Shown here in pieces: positions 1 through 9,171 of a DNA stretch of 64,000 bases. Under the pieces are notes generated by a model. That model made no database searches. It saw only the letters and a program-made list of their open reading frames with translations, and was not told where the DNA came from. Position 1 is the stretch's first letter. Each line of letters begins with the position of its first letter. Origin of the DNA: Sphingomonas albertensis (GTDB lineage Bacteria > Pseudomonadota > Alphaproteobacteria > Sphingomonadales > Sphingomonadaceae). Location: assembly GCF_014358075.1 (NCBI RefSeq), contig NZ_JACONT010000001.1:62001-126000 (forward strand). Direction: 5' to 3'. Both the position numbers and the translations under genes were made by a program.

Positions 1-2
1 GC

Positions 3-248
3 CAGCAACAGCGTGCCGCGATCGCGCGCGCGATCGTCGGCGAGCCGCGGCTGATCCTGGCGGACGAGCCGACCGGCAACCTGGATACCGAGAACGGCGC
101 GCAGGTGATGGACATCCTCAGCCAGCTCAATGCGGAAGGCGCGACGATCGTGATGGTCACGCACAGCCCGTCGCATGCCGATATCGCCAAGCGGACGGTG
201 CACATGCTCGACGGGCGTATCCTCTCGTCGGCTCGGCGCGCCGCCTGA
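3..248 (+). CDS. ABC transporter ATP-binding protein, MacB/LolD type (C-terminal part)
   Basis: This is the last 81 codons of an ABC ATPase cut off by the left edge of the window. It begins with QQQRAAIARAI, the region just after the ABC signature. Walker B follows (LILADEP), then the D-loop TGNLD and the switch histidine in VMVTHS. The ADEPTGNLD wording is typical of the MacB/LolD/FtsE class, which works with FtsX-fold permeases on lipoprotein, peptide or envelope substrates rather than as an importer. Two such permeases follow on the same strand, which fits this assignment. Its TGA overlaps the ATG of the next small frame (TGATG), suggesting translational coupling. The Walker A half lies outside the window, so completeness cannot be judged. 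Confidence 0.93.
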   Translation, partial: QQQRAAIARAIVGEPRLILADEPTGNLDTENGAQVMDILSQLNAEGATIVMVTHSPSHADIAKRTVHMLDGRILSSARRAA

Positions 249-364
249 TGCGCCGCTCGCTCCAGATGATCGTGTTGCTGCTGCTCGTGGTGGTGCTCGT
301 CCGTCATCTTGCCGCGACCAAGCCCGGCCCCACGCCCGGCCCCGATTCCGCAAGCGACGCCTGA
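248..364 (+). CDS. 38-aa single-span membrane peptide (hypothetical)
   Basis: This small frame starts at an ATG that overlaps the stop of the upstream ATPase (TGATG) and ends 10 bases before the permease start. It encodes 38 residues. After MRRSLQM comes one strongly hydrophobic stretch (IVLLLLVVVLV, about residues 8-18), then a Pro/Gly-rich tail (KPGPTPGPD). Two arginines before the span suggest the N-terminus stays in the cytoplasm. I do not recognise a family. The position, overlap and clean hydrophobic profile argue for a translated small protein that may accompany the ABC transporter. The alternative is a chance frame in GC-rich DNA. Confidence 0.45.
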   Translation: MRRSLQMIVLLLLVVVLVRHLAATKPGPTPGPDSASDA

Positions 365-374
365 AGGAACCGCC

Positions 375-2792
375 ATGTCCGCGCTCACCAGTCTCTATCG
401 CTCGCTCGCGCATCACCGGTTGTTCGCGCTGCTCAACATCGGCGGTCTCGCGCTCGGGATCGCGACGTTCCTCGTCCTGTTCCTCTTCGTGCGGTTCGAG
501 ACCGGGTACGACCGCGTATTGCCGCAACAAGACCGGTTGTGGGTGATGGAGGAGCGCTATGTGATGCCGGGCTATCCGGCAGACACCAATCCGAACACGA
601 TGGGTAGCGAGCTCAAGATCCTGCAGGCGGATTACCCGCAGCTGGTCGGTACGCGCTACATGAACATGGCCGCGACCGTGCAGCAGGGCGGGCAGGCGAC
701 CGCCGAGGATCTGGGCACGGTCGACCCTAACTTCTTCGATCTCATGCGCTTTCCCGCGGTCGAGGGCGATCCGACAGCAACGCTTGCCGATCCAAACGGC
801 CTGGTAGTCACGCAGAAGACTGCGCGGAAATATTTCGGGAGCCAGTCGGCGATCGGCCGGACGCTGCAACTGTCGATCGACGGGACGACCTATCCCTACA
901 AGGTCGGGGCGGTGCTGCGCGACATGCCCGACGACGTCACCTTCAAGAGCGAGATGTTCGCGCAACTGTCGCGGACGCGCTTCGGCAACGAATGGTGGGA
1001 GCACTGGGGCAGCGCGTCGCTGACCACGTTCCTGCGTTTCCCCGACGATGCCGCCGCGCGCGCGTTCGAGGCGCAATTGCCCGCGTTTCTCGATCGCCAC
1101 GCTTATGCCGGGGGCAACGTCAAGAAAGGTGAGTATTTCCAGTCGCTGCGGCCGCTGACCGCGATGCATCTGTATAGTCCGGGCGATCGCGCGATCGTCA
1201 CGACCTTGGGCGCGGTCGGGCTGCTGACGCTGCTGATCGCGATCGTGAACTACGTCAATCTGGCCACCGCTCGCGCCGGGCTGCGTGCGCGCGAGGTGGC
1301 GATGCGCAAGGTGCTGGGCGGCACGCGGCGGTCGCTTATCCGGCAATTCCTGGGCGAGGCGCTGGCGACCGTCGCGGTGGCGGCGCTGATCGGGCTCGCG
1401 CTGGCCGAGATCGCGCTGCCGTTCGTCAACGCGCTTGGCGGAACGTCGCTGGCGATCCGCTATGTCGGTTGGGACGGCGTCGTCGTGCCGCTGGTCCTGC
1501 TGGTCTTGGGCATAGCACTGGTCGCGGGGCTGTATCCCGCGTTCGTGCTGTCGGGGTTTCGCCCGGCGGCGGTGCTCGCCTCGACGCGCGCGCCCGGTGG
1601 TGGGCGTAGCGGCACGAGGCTGCGGAGTGCGCTGGTGGTCGTGCAGTTTGCGATCGCGATCGCATTCGCCATCGCCACCGGGGTCATGCTCAAACAGACC
1701 GAGCATATTCGTGACGCCGATCTCGGGTTTCGTCGCGACGGTTTGATGATCGTCCGCTCGCTGATGACCGGCGGGATCGACTCCCCGCAGCGCGCGGCGA
1801 TCCTGCGTAGCCTCGCGGCGGCCCCCGGCGTCGTCGGCGTCACCGTCGCCAACAATGCCCCGGGCGACCAGAGCACGACCAATTTCTCCGGTTACAGCCG
1901 CGCAGGCACGTCCGGCGCCAAGATATCGTTGATGGATGTCGGCACCGGCCGCGACTATTTCCGCGTGTACGGTGCGCGCCTCGTCGCGGGGCGCCTGTTC
2001 GACGCCGCGCATGCCGACGACCGCGGCCTGTTGACGATAGCCGAACGCAAGCGGGCAGGGCCCAACGTCGTGATCAACCGGACGGCAGTGACCGCGCTGG
2101 GCTTTGCGTCACCGACCGCGGCGCTGGGGCAGGCGATCAACGACGGCGAACGGGACTCGACGATCATCGGCGTGGTCGACGACCTGCGCTTCAGGAGCCC
2201 GCGCGATGCCGTCACGCCGGTCGCCTATACCTACAACACCGTCGACATCCTCTCGCCGTTCGCGGCGGTCCGTTATGCCGGCGCCGATGCGAAGACGATG
2301 ATGGCGGCGCTCGAGGCGGCATGGAAGCGCGTCGTTCCCGGCGTTCCGTTCGAGGCCCGCTCGGTCGAGGACAATTTGTACCAGCGCTATTACAAGGCCG
2401 ACGCGCAACGCTCGCGACTGTTCACAATCGGCGCGGTGCTGGCGGTCCTGATCGGTTGCATCGGGCTCTACGGCTTGGCGGCGTTCGACACCGCACGGCG
2501 CGTGAAGGAGATCGGTATCCGCAAGACGCTCGGCGCCTCGACTGCCGAGGTGCTGCGGCTGTTGATCGGGCAGTTCCTGCGACCCGTTATCCTCGCCAAC
2601 CTCGTCGCGTGGCCGCTCGCCTATGTCGCGATGCAGCGCTGGCTAGGCGGGTTCGACGACCGGATCGCGCTGTCGCCGATGTTCTTCTTCGGCGCCTCGC
2701 TCGCCGCGGTGCTGATCGCAAGCGCCACCGTCTTCGGCCAGGCGTGGCGTGTCGCCCGCGCGGAACCAGCGCGCGCGCTGCGCCACGAATAG
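375..2792 (+). CDS. ABC transporter permease, MacB/FtsX family (copy 1)
   Basis: This 805-aa inner-membrane permease belongs to the MacB_PCD/FtsX type. The ATG at 375 follows GAAGGAAC and is chosen over an upstream in-frame ATG at 309, which would overlap the small upstream gene. The N-terminus has a transmembrane helix near residues 18-42 (LFALLNIGGLALGIATF), then a large periplasmic domain. A three-span FtsX core with RAREVAMRKVLGGTRR follows at about residues 280-400. A second periplasmic domain and a second FtsX core (RRVKEIGIRKTLGAS) near the C-terminus complete it, about eight spans in all. It should pair with the upstream ATPase to move an unknown envelope substrate. It resembles the next gene along its whole length, so the pair is a tandem duplication that probably forms a heterodimer. 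Confidence 0.93.
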   Translation: MSALTSLYRSLAHHRLFALLNIGGLALGIATFLVLFLFVRFETGYDRVLPQQDRLWVMEERYVMPGYPADTNPNTMGSELKILQADYPQLVGTRYMNMAATVQQGGQATAEDLGTVDPNFFDLMRFPAVEGDPTATLADPNGLVVTQKTARKYFGSQSAIGRTLQLSIDGTTYPYKVGAVLRDMPDDVTFKSEMFAQLSRTRFGNEWWEHWGSASLTTFLRFPDDAAARAFEAQLPAFLDRHAYAGGNVKKGEYFQSLRPLTAMHLYSPGDRAIVTTLGAVGLLTLLIAIVNYVNLATARAGLRAREVAMRKVLGGTRRSLIRQFLGEALATVAVAALIGLALAEIALPFVNALGGTSLAIRYVGWDGVVVPLVLLVLGIALVAGLYPAFVLSGFRPAAVLASTRAPGGGRSGTRLRSALVVVQFAIAIAFAIATGVMLKQTEHIRDADLGFRRDGLMIVRSLMTGGIDSPQRAAILRSLAAAPGVVGVTVANNAPGDQSTTNFSGYSRAGTSGAKISLMDVGTGRDYFRVYGARLVAGRLFDAAHADDRGLLTIAERKRAGPNVVINRTAVTALGFASPTAALGQAINDGERDSTIIGVVDDLRFRSPRDAVTPVAYTYNTVDILSPFAAVRYAGADAKTMMAALEAAWKRVVPGVPFEARSVEDNLYQRYYKADAQRSRLFTIGAVLAVLIGCIGLYGLAAFDTARRVKEIGIRKTLGASTAEVLRLLIGQFLRPVILANLVAWPLAYVAMQRWLGGFDDRIALSPMFFFGASLAAVLIASATVFGQAWRVARAEPARALRHE

Positions 2793-2802
2793 GGGCCGAT
2801 CG

Positions 2803-5205
2803 ATGTGGCTCACCCTGTACCGGTCGCTCGCCAGGCATCGCTTATATGCGATCCTCAACATCGGCGGGCTCGCGCTCGGCATCGCGGTGTTTCTGGTCCT
2901 GTTCCTGTTCGTTCGGTTCGAGACCAGTTACGACCGCGTGCTGCCGGGATGGGAGCGGGTTTGGACAGTGGAGCGAACGGTCCAGTTTCCGGGAAATCCG
3001 GAATTGCCGATCCCGTCTTCGCCAACGCTCGCCGCGCAATTGGCGAACGCATTCCCTAACCTCGTCGCAGCGCGCATGACGCCTTACGATACCGCGACGG
3101 TGCTGACAGGAAACACCAGCATCACGCGAAAGCTGGCGTTGGTCGACCCCGCGTATTTCCAGATCTTCCCGTTTCCCGTCGTCGAAGGCGATGTCGCGAC
3201 GACGATCGCGCGGCCCGACGGGCTCATTGTCTCGCATCGTGTCGCGGAAAGCTATTTCGGCAAGACCAGTCCGCTGGGTCGGACGCTGACCGTCGCGATC
3301 GACGGCAAGCCCAAAGTCTATCGGGTGGGGGCGGTGATTGCCGACCTGCCGAAGAACCAGACCTATACTAGCGACATGTTCGCCGCGATCCCGGACCAAC
3401 CCGCGGATGACACGTTATCCGCGAGCTACGGCGTCACGACCTTTCTGATGGTTCCCGATGCCGCAACCGTGGACCGGGTCGGCTCATTCATGCGGCGCCA
3501 CCCCGATCCCCAGTTCAATGCTGAGGCACGTCGGTTCCTGAAAGAAGGATTGAAGCCGCTTTCGAGCCTCCACCTCGCCGACAAGGGCGTGAGCACGGTC
3601 GTCGCCGTGCTGGGTACGGTGGGAATCGTCGCGCTGCTGCTGGCGACGGTCAACTACATCAACCTTGCCACGGCGCGGGCCGGTCTCCGAGCGAGGGAGA
3701 TCGCGATACGCAAGGTCGTCGGTGCAACCCGGCGCACGCTGGTCGGCCAGTTGCTCGGTGAGGCGCTGATCGCTGTGACGCTCGCCGCATTGATCGGGCT
3801 CGCGCTTGCCGAGATCGCGCTTCCCTTCGTCAACACGATCGGGGGTACCGACCTGTCGATCGCCTATTGGGGAACGCGGTCGATCCTGCCGCTGCTATTG
3901 GTCATGATTGCGATGGTGGCGTTGCTCGCGGGGTTTTATCCGGCCTTCGTGATCTCCCGGTTCCAGCCCGCCGGCGTGCTTGCTGCGGCACGGACCCCTG
4001 GCGGCGATCGATCAGGCGCGCGGCTACGCAAAGCGCTGGTCGTGCTCCAGTTCGGCATCGCCGTCGCGCTGATGATCGGTACGGCGGTACTGTACGCCCA
4101 GACCCGGCACGTCCGGCAGGCGGACATCGGCTTTGGTCGCGACGGTCTGATCATGATGACCGGTTACGGGGATCGCGCACTCGATACGGAACAGCGTGCC
4201 CGGTTGAGGGACTCGATCCGACGGGTTCCCGGCGTTGCCGGTATCACGACCAGCGGTGCCGTGCCCGGGGGCGGTACGTTCGCGATCGCCAAGATGAAAC
4301 GCGCAGGCGCAACCGGCGAACCGCCGATGATCGTCCAGTCCACGGTCGGCGATCGCTTCTTCGCGATCTACCGCGCCCGTCTGCTAGCGGGCCGGGTCTT
4401 CGATCCGGCGCGTTTTGCGCTTGATGTCGACCGTGAACGCTCCGGCGCAACCGACCACAAGGCTACGCTGAACACAACAAACATCATCCTAAACCGCACC
4501 GCCGTCCAGCGCCTGGGGTTCGACCATGCCGCCGATGCGATCGATCAGGTGGTTTCCCTGGACGATGGCATGGTCAGGATCGTCGGGGTCATCGCCGACA
4601 TGCGGTTCGGTACGCCGCGTCAGCCGGTCGAGGCGTTCGCATATCGCTATCAACCGGGGGGCGGGAACCGCTCGATCCTGGTGGTTCGCACGTCGGAGGA
4701 TACCAGACCCGTTCTGGCGCGTCTGGAAGCCATGTGGCACCGGGTCGCACCAGCGGTGCCGCCGGTCGCGACGACCGTCGACCAAACGCTGTACGAATCC
4801 TATTATCGCCAGGACGTCCAGCGTTCGCGGTTGTTCACGGCCGGGGCCGTGCTCGCGGCGCTGATCGGGTGTATCGGTCTCTACGGTCTTGCCGCGTTCG
4901 ACACCACGCGTCGGGTCAAGGAGATCGGTATCCGCAAGGTGCTCGGTGCCTCGACTGCCGACGTCATGCGATTGCTTCTCGGTCAGTTCCTGAGACCGGT
5001 CCTCCTTGCGAACATGATCGCGTGGCCGATCGCGTGGGTCGCGATGACGGACTGGCTGAACGGCTTCGACGACCGAATTGTCTTGTCGCCACTCTATTTT
5101 GTCGCCGCGAGCGTGCTTGCGCTGATCATCGCAACGGGAACGGTAGCCGGCCACGCATGGCGAGTCGCACGCGCCGAACCTGCGCGCGCGCTGCGTCAAT
5201 TTTAG
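2803..5205 (+). CDS. ABC transporter permease, MacB/FtsX family (copy 2)
   Basis: This 800-aa paralogue of the preceding permease starts 10 bases after its stop. The ATG at 2803 is chosen because MWLTLYRSLARHRLYAILN lines up with the start of copy 1; an upstream in-frame ATG would run into the previous gene. It has the same architecture: N-terminal helix, periplasmic domain, FtsX core with RAREIAIRKVVGATRR, second periplasmic domain, and a C-terminal FtsX core with RRVKEIGIRKVLGAS. The cores are most alike and the periplasmic domains have drifted, as expected if the two copies share the ATPase but contact different parts of a substrate. The substrate is unknown. The operon appears to end here, since nearly 1 kb without a clear gene follows. 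Confidence 0.92.
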   Translation: MWLTLYRSLARHRLYAILNIGGLALGIAVFLVLFLFVRFETSYDRVLPGWERVWTVERTVQFPGNPELPIPSSPTLAAQLANAFPNLVAARMTPYDTATVLTGNTSITRKLALVDPAYFQIFPFPVVEGDVATTIARPDGLIVSHRVAESYFGKTSPLGRTLTVAIDGKPKVYRVGAVIADLPKNQTYTSDMFAAIPDQPADDTLSASYGVTTFLMVPDAATVDRVGSFMRRHPDPQFNAEARRFLKEGLKPLSSLHLADKGVSTVVAVLGTVGIVALLLATVNYINLATARAGLRAREIAIRKVVGATRRTLVGQLLGEALIAVTLAALIGLALAEIALPFVNTIGGTDLSIAYWGTRSILPLLLVMIAMVALLAGFYPAFVISRFQPAGVLAAARTPGGDRSGARLRKALVVLQFGIAVALMIGTAVLYAQTRHVRQADIGFGRDGLIMMTGYGDRALDTEQRARLRDSIRRVPGVAGITTSGAVPGGGTFAIAKMKRAGATGEPPMIVQSTVGDRFFAIYRARLLAGRVFDPARFALDVDRERSGATDHKATLNTTNIILNRTAVQRLGFDHAADAIDQVVSLDDGMVRIVGVIADMRFGTPRQPVEAFAYRYQPGGGNRSILVVRTSEDTRPVLARLEAMWHRVAPAVPPVATTVDQTLYESYYRQDVQRSRLFTAGAVLAALIGCIGLYGLAAFDTTRRVKEIGIRKVLGASTADVMRLLLGQFLRPVLLANMIAWPIAWVAMTDWLNGFDDRIVLSPLYFVAASVLALIIATGTVAGHAWRVARAEPARALRQF

Positions 5206-6188
5206 GAGATGAAGCAGGTGTGGTCTCGGGCCGGGAACGCTATGCACGCCAAAATAATCAACCACTGCGACACCACCGGCCTGAGCAATCGCTGTCGTTT
5301 GCGTTCGAGGAGATGGACGTGATCTGGCTGGCTGATGACGACGGCCCAGCATGCCCGGCGCTACGCGGCATATCGACGAACGGAGAAATGTAATCCTTTA
5401 CATAGACGATTTATAACAATAATACTCTCCGAAGCCGACGCTAAGACGTTGGGAAAGGAGAGGTGATCATGATCACGGCACATGCGGCGATCAGGAAAGC
5501 ATGCACAGCATTCCGATGATATCGGACTGGCCTTTCGCGTGTTTCGGCCATGGCGTGCGGAAGCATGATGGCCAGAGAATTACTGATATGCATACTCGGC
5601 CAGCGCTTCCAGCAGATCATCAGGTCTGCGCATACTTTGGCAGACATCGTGTATTACGTCGAAACGACGCTAATATGCTTCGAAGCATGTTTACTAGAGA
5701 GTATCTTGAAGACGGCGCCGAGTGCAGATGCGCCGGAGTTGTGAAGGTTGTGCCTGACGACAGTGATCTTGGGCTGGCAACGCAATCTATATTAATAGAT
5801 CAATTACAAGATGTGCAGCGTCTCGCGCGCGTTGCTGTCCATAGGCGGGAGAATGAGCGGATGGCGCGCGCAATTTCCTCGTGGCCGACCGCCCCGGAAA
5901 TCGCCTCAACCTCGTGCTTCCAACCTTCGCTCACGGTCACCGCCCCGCCAGCAAAAGCCGTAGTAAGCCATCAGGGGACTTGTAGATGCTGAATAGTATA
6001 AGTTTATCTTAAGAAGCTTTTTCCAGAACTGTTTTGGCGGGTGGGTGGACGGTATAACTTCACAATAAAACCTAAACTATCATCGGTAAATTCAATATTA
6101 AGTTAAGAACAGACCGTCGGGCAATAATAGCTTCGAGGTAAATAAAAAACGAATCTGATTAATTTAGATCGGTACAGGGAGAGGATGT
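5206..6188. other. 983-bp intergenic stretch, AT-richer, no confident gene
   Basis: No recognisable protein is present on either strand. At 5454-5463 a strong ribosome-binding sequence (GGAAAGGAGAGG) precedes an ATG at 5469, but that frame stops after 16 codons. The stop overlaps the ATG of a 159-codon frame to 5992 whose product has no recognisable domain and unusual composition. Reading the first frame through its stop gives a further 75 codons. The segment could be a decayed gene or a leader. From about 5990 to 6180 the DNA is markedly AT-rich (many TTAA, AATAAAA and TTTAGAT-like runs) compared with the genome. This probably holds the promoter of the TonB receptor that starts at 6189. I could not pick out unambiguous -35/-10 boxes. 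Confidence 0.4.
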
Positions 6189-9077
6189 ATGAAGAGATTT
6201 ACTGCACATACGTGTCTGTTGCTTAGCAGCGTATTCGTTACCGCTCCGGTGTTTGCACAGGAGATGACCGTGCCCACGCCCGGATCGGTTGAGGGCGGCG
6301 CCACCGCGCTCCCCCAGGAACCGGTACCGGCCACCGCCGAGGCGGGTCAGGATAGTCCGGGCGGAGGCGAGGAGATCGTCGTTACCGGCATCCGCAGCAG
6401 CTTGGCCAACTCGGCGCGCGTAAAGCGGGACTCGCAGCAGATCGTCGACAGCATCAGTGCGGAAGACGTCGGGAAATTCCCCGACTCGAACATCGCCGAG
6501 TCTCTCCAGCGTATTACCGGTGTCGCGATCGACAGGTCCGGCGGCGAGGGGCAATTCATCACGGTTCGTGGCTTGGGGCCGGAATTCAATACGGTGCTGG
6601 TCAATGGCCGGATCATGGCGACCGACAATCCGGGCCGTGAATTCTCCTTCGATGTGCTGTCGTCGAACATGATCCAGCGTACCGACGTGTTCAAATCGAA
6701 CGTGCCCGAGCTGCAGGAGGGCGGCATCGGGGCCACGGTCAACATCATCACCGCACGCCCGCTGTCGGGGCGGGACGGGTTCCATTTCTCAGGCTCCGTC
6801 GGCGCGATCTACGATACCTTGCGCGACAAGGCGGGGCCGGATGCGTCTGCTACCGCGTCCTGGACCAATACCGAAAAGACGTTCGGCGTGGTGTTGTCGG
6901 GCTCGTACACCAAACGTAAGAACCAGGAAGACACGATCGCGATCGACGGCTGGATCAATGGCCGGCCAGACATCATCTCGGTAATCGGCGGCACGCCGAC
7001 GCTGATCACCGGCGCCGACCCGCGATATCCGGCAGCGGGCAACGTCAACGTTCCCCAGAGCCTGTACTATCAGCGCTCGCAGGAAGAGCGCGAGCGGATC
7101 AACCTGGCCGGCGCCGTCCAGTTCAAGCCGCGCGACAATCTCGAGATCACCGTCGACGGCATCTATTCGAAGTTCACCGTGTCGGGGGTGGTCCGCAAGA
7201 TGGATAACTTCCTGGCCGCGCCCTATTTTGAGCCGACGTTCGACAGCAACGGGACGGCGACCGGGCTCGGCATGATCGGTGGCGACTTCATTGCCCAGAA
7301 TCCGGGGTTCCTGGAGGCCAATCGCGACAGGCTGACCAACAACGGTCTCAACTCGAAGATCGACCATGTCTACAATCTGACGAAGCGCGAGTCCGAGAGC
7401 TATCAGTTCGGCGGCAACATCAAGTGGAACCCGGCCGAAGACGTCGAAGTGCGGCTCGACGCGTCCGTCACCGGCGCGAACCGCGTCTCGCCGAACCAGT
7501 ATCTCGTGATCGGTGCGTTGCTGCCGTACAGCTATCAGTTCGACCTCAACCCCGGCCAAGGACTGCCGACCGCGTCGTTCGATAACGCGATCATCAACGA
7601 TCCCGATCGGATGCGGCTGCATTACATGGGCATCGACACCAATCGTTCGCGCGACCGCGGCTCCGAATTCCATCTCGATACGAAGTACGACATCCAGGAT
7701 TCGGTTCTGAAATCGGTGCAGATCGGCGGGTCCTACACCCAACGGCGCAAGATCAATCGGCAGTTCAACAACAGCGATTCGAACTGCACCTATTGCGGAT
7801 ACCAGGTGCCGATCGCGTCCGGCCTGCTGGAGGGTTACGACTGGACCAATCTGCTGGGCGGGGGGCAGAATATTCCGCCTTCGCTGTTCCAGTTCGATCC
7901 ACAGGCGTTCCTCGCCTATCTCAATGATCCCGCGACTCTGTCGATCCCGACCAACGGCCGCACGCCCGCGCAGCAGGCAGCCTTCGCGCAGCAGGTGCTC
8001 GCGCTGCCGGGCGGCCCGTTCGGCGTGCGCGAGCAGCTTCGCGGTACGGTCAACGTCCAGGAGAAGCTGACCGCGGGCTACATCAGCATGCAGTTCGGCG
8101 GCGATCGCTGGGCGGGGAACGTCGGCGTACGTGTCATCAAGACCGACGTCGTGTCGTCGGGCTTCAACACGCCCGTCGTCAACATCGCCAACACCCCCGG
8201 CGACGACACGCTGCAGTTCACCTACGGACCGGCAACGCCGGTGTCGGTAAGCAACAGCTACGTCAATGCGCTGCCATCGGCGAACATCCGGTTCAACGTG
8301 ACCGAGAAACTGCTCGCACGCGCCGCGTTCTCGCAGACGGTCACGCGCCCGACGCTGACCGATCTCGGCGTCAACAACGATTTCGGTGGCCGTATTTCGG
8401 TGCCGCAGTCGAGCGGCGGCAACCCGAGCCTGTTGCCGTTCAGGTCGACCAACTACGACCTCTCGTTGGAATGGTACATGACGCCGGTCAGCTATGTCAG
8501 CGTCGGCGGGTTCCACAAGGATCTGAGCGACTTCCTCGAACTCCAGACGCTGCCGGTCAACCGGTTCGGCCGCGTGTTCCAGGATACCCGCACCCGCAAC
8601 GGGCAGACCGGCTATATCCGCGGCATCGAGGTGGGCGCGCAATATGCGTTCGACTGGCTTCCGGGCTTCGCGTCGGGCTTCGGCGTCACCGGCAACTACA
8701 CCTATGTGGACAGCAAGGTGCAACGCGAGGACACGCTCGCCGATTTCGACTGCGGCTATAACGGGCTGTCGCCGCACTCCGCCAACGGCAGCGTATTCTA
8801 CGAAAAATACGGCATCTCGGCACGCACGTCGTACAACTGGCGCTCGGATTACCTGCGGCAATGCCGGTCGAGCCAGGGTCGCCCGCGCAATCGGTCGTCC
8901 TATGGCCAGCTTGACTTCAACGTCGCCTATGACCTGACCTCCAACTTCCAGGTCTATGTCCAGGGCGTCAACGTCACCAACGAGCGGGTGAACGAATGGT
9001 CGGCCGTCGAAGACCGTTTTCTGGCGCTCCAGGAAACGGGCGCGCGCTATAATTTCGGTGTGCGCGTGAAGTTCTGA
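6189..9077 (+). CDS. TonB-dependent receptor, Caulobacter/Sphingomonas type
   Basis: This 962-aa outer-membrane active transporter has its ATG preceded by GGGAGAGG. A Sec signal peptide ends near residue 24 (APVFAQ). A short linker leads to the TonB-box-like segment EEIVVTGIRSSL (about residues 58-70). The plug carries GKFPDSNIAESLQRITGV and the RGLGPEFNTVLVNGR signature, which are hallmarks of the large TonB-receptor subfamily abundant in Caulobacter and Sphingomonas. The remainder is the 22-strand barrel, ending in an aromatic residue (RVKF). Members commonly import oligosaccharides or other large nutrients. The substrate here is unknown because no hydrolase or inner-membrane transporter is adjacent. 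Two cysteines in SNCTYCGY (about residue 532) may form a loop disulfide. Confidence 0.95.
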   Translation: MKRFTAHTCLLLSSVFVTAPVFAQEMTVPTPGSVEGGATALPQEPVPATAEAGQDSPGGGEEIVVTGIRSSLANSARVKRDSQQIVDSISAEDVGKFPDSNIAESLQRITGVAIDRSGGEGQFITVRGLGPEFNTVLVNGRIMATDNPGREFSFDVLSSNMIQRTDVFKSNVPELQEGGIGATVNIITARPLSGRDGFHFSGSVGAIYDTLRDKAGPDASATASWTNTEKTFGVVLSGSYTKRKNQEDTIAIDGWINGRPDIISVIGGTPTLITGADPRYPAAGNVNVPQSLYYQRSQEERERINLAGAVQFKPRDNLEITVDGIYSKFTVSGVVRKMDNFLAAPYFEPTFDSNGTATGLGMIGGDFIAQNPGFLEANRDRLTNNGLNSKIDHVYNLTKRESESYQFGGNIKWNPAEDVEVRLDASVTGANRVSPNQYLVIGALLPYSYQFDLNPGQGLPTASFDNAIINDPDRMRLHYMGIDTNRSRDRGSEFHLDTKYDIQDSVLKSVQIGGSYTQRRKINRQFNNSDSNCTYCGYQVPIASGLLEGYDWTNLLGGGQNIPPSLFQFDPQAFLAYLNDPATLSIPTNGRTPAQQAAFAQQVLALPGGPFGVREQLRGTVNVQEKLTAGYISMQFGGDRWAGNVGVRVIKTDVVSSGFNTPVVNIANTPGDDTLQFTYGPATPVSVSNSYVNALPSANIRFNVTEKLLARAAFSQTVTRPTLTDLGVNNDFGGRISVPQSSGGNPSLLPFRSTNYDLSLEWYMTPVSYVSVGGFHKDLSDFLELQTLPVNRFGRVFQDTRTRNGQTGYIRGIEVGAQYAFDWLPGFASGFGVTGNYTYVDSKVQREDTLADFDCGYNGLSPHSANGSVFYEKYGISARTSYNWRSDYLRQCRSSQGRPRNRSSYGQLDFNVAYDLTSNFQVYVQGVNVTNERVNEWSAVEDRFLALQETGARYNFGVRVKF

Positions 9078-9086
9078 TCGCACGAT

Positions 9087-9134
9087 CCCGTTCCGGACCA
9101 CGGCCAAGCCGATTGCGCTTGGTCGTGGAACGGG
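9087..9134. terminator. Hairpin between convergent genes, likely bidirectional terminator
   Basis: An imperfect stem-loop lies in the 94 bases between two convergent genes. The left arm is CCCGTTC, a short bulge, then CACGGCCAAGC. The right arm is GCTTGGTCGTG plus GAACGGG. There is one G:T wobble. No long T-run follows, so it is only probably a terminator, but its position suits one for both neighbours. Confidence 0.5.
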
Positions 9135-9171
9135 CAGAGGTGGATGCGTAGAATGGGTAGAGTTGAATTCG

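Noticed and set aside
5501..5992. 163-codon open frame in the gap before the TonB receptor
   Set aside because: Composition is unlike neighbouring genes and no motif is recognisable. It has no own ribosome site, so it is described only as part of the gap.
6789..9107. Very long open frame (over 770 codons) antisense to the TonB receptor
   Set aside because: Its translation is Arg/Val/Asp-rich with no domain, and it mirrors the receptor codons. Such antisense frames are expected in GC-rich coding DNA. The same applies to long antisense frames at 43370-45247 (opposite the RND pump), 28252-29871 (another frame of the MFS gene) and 37041-38531.
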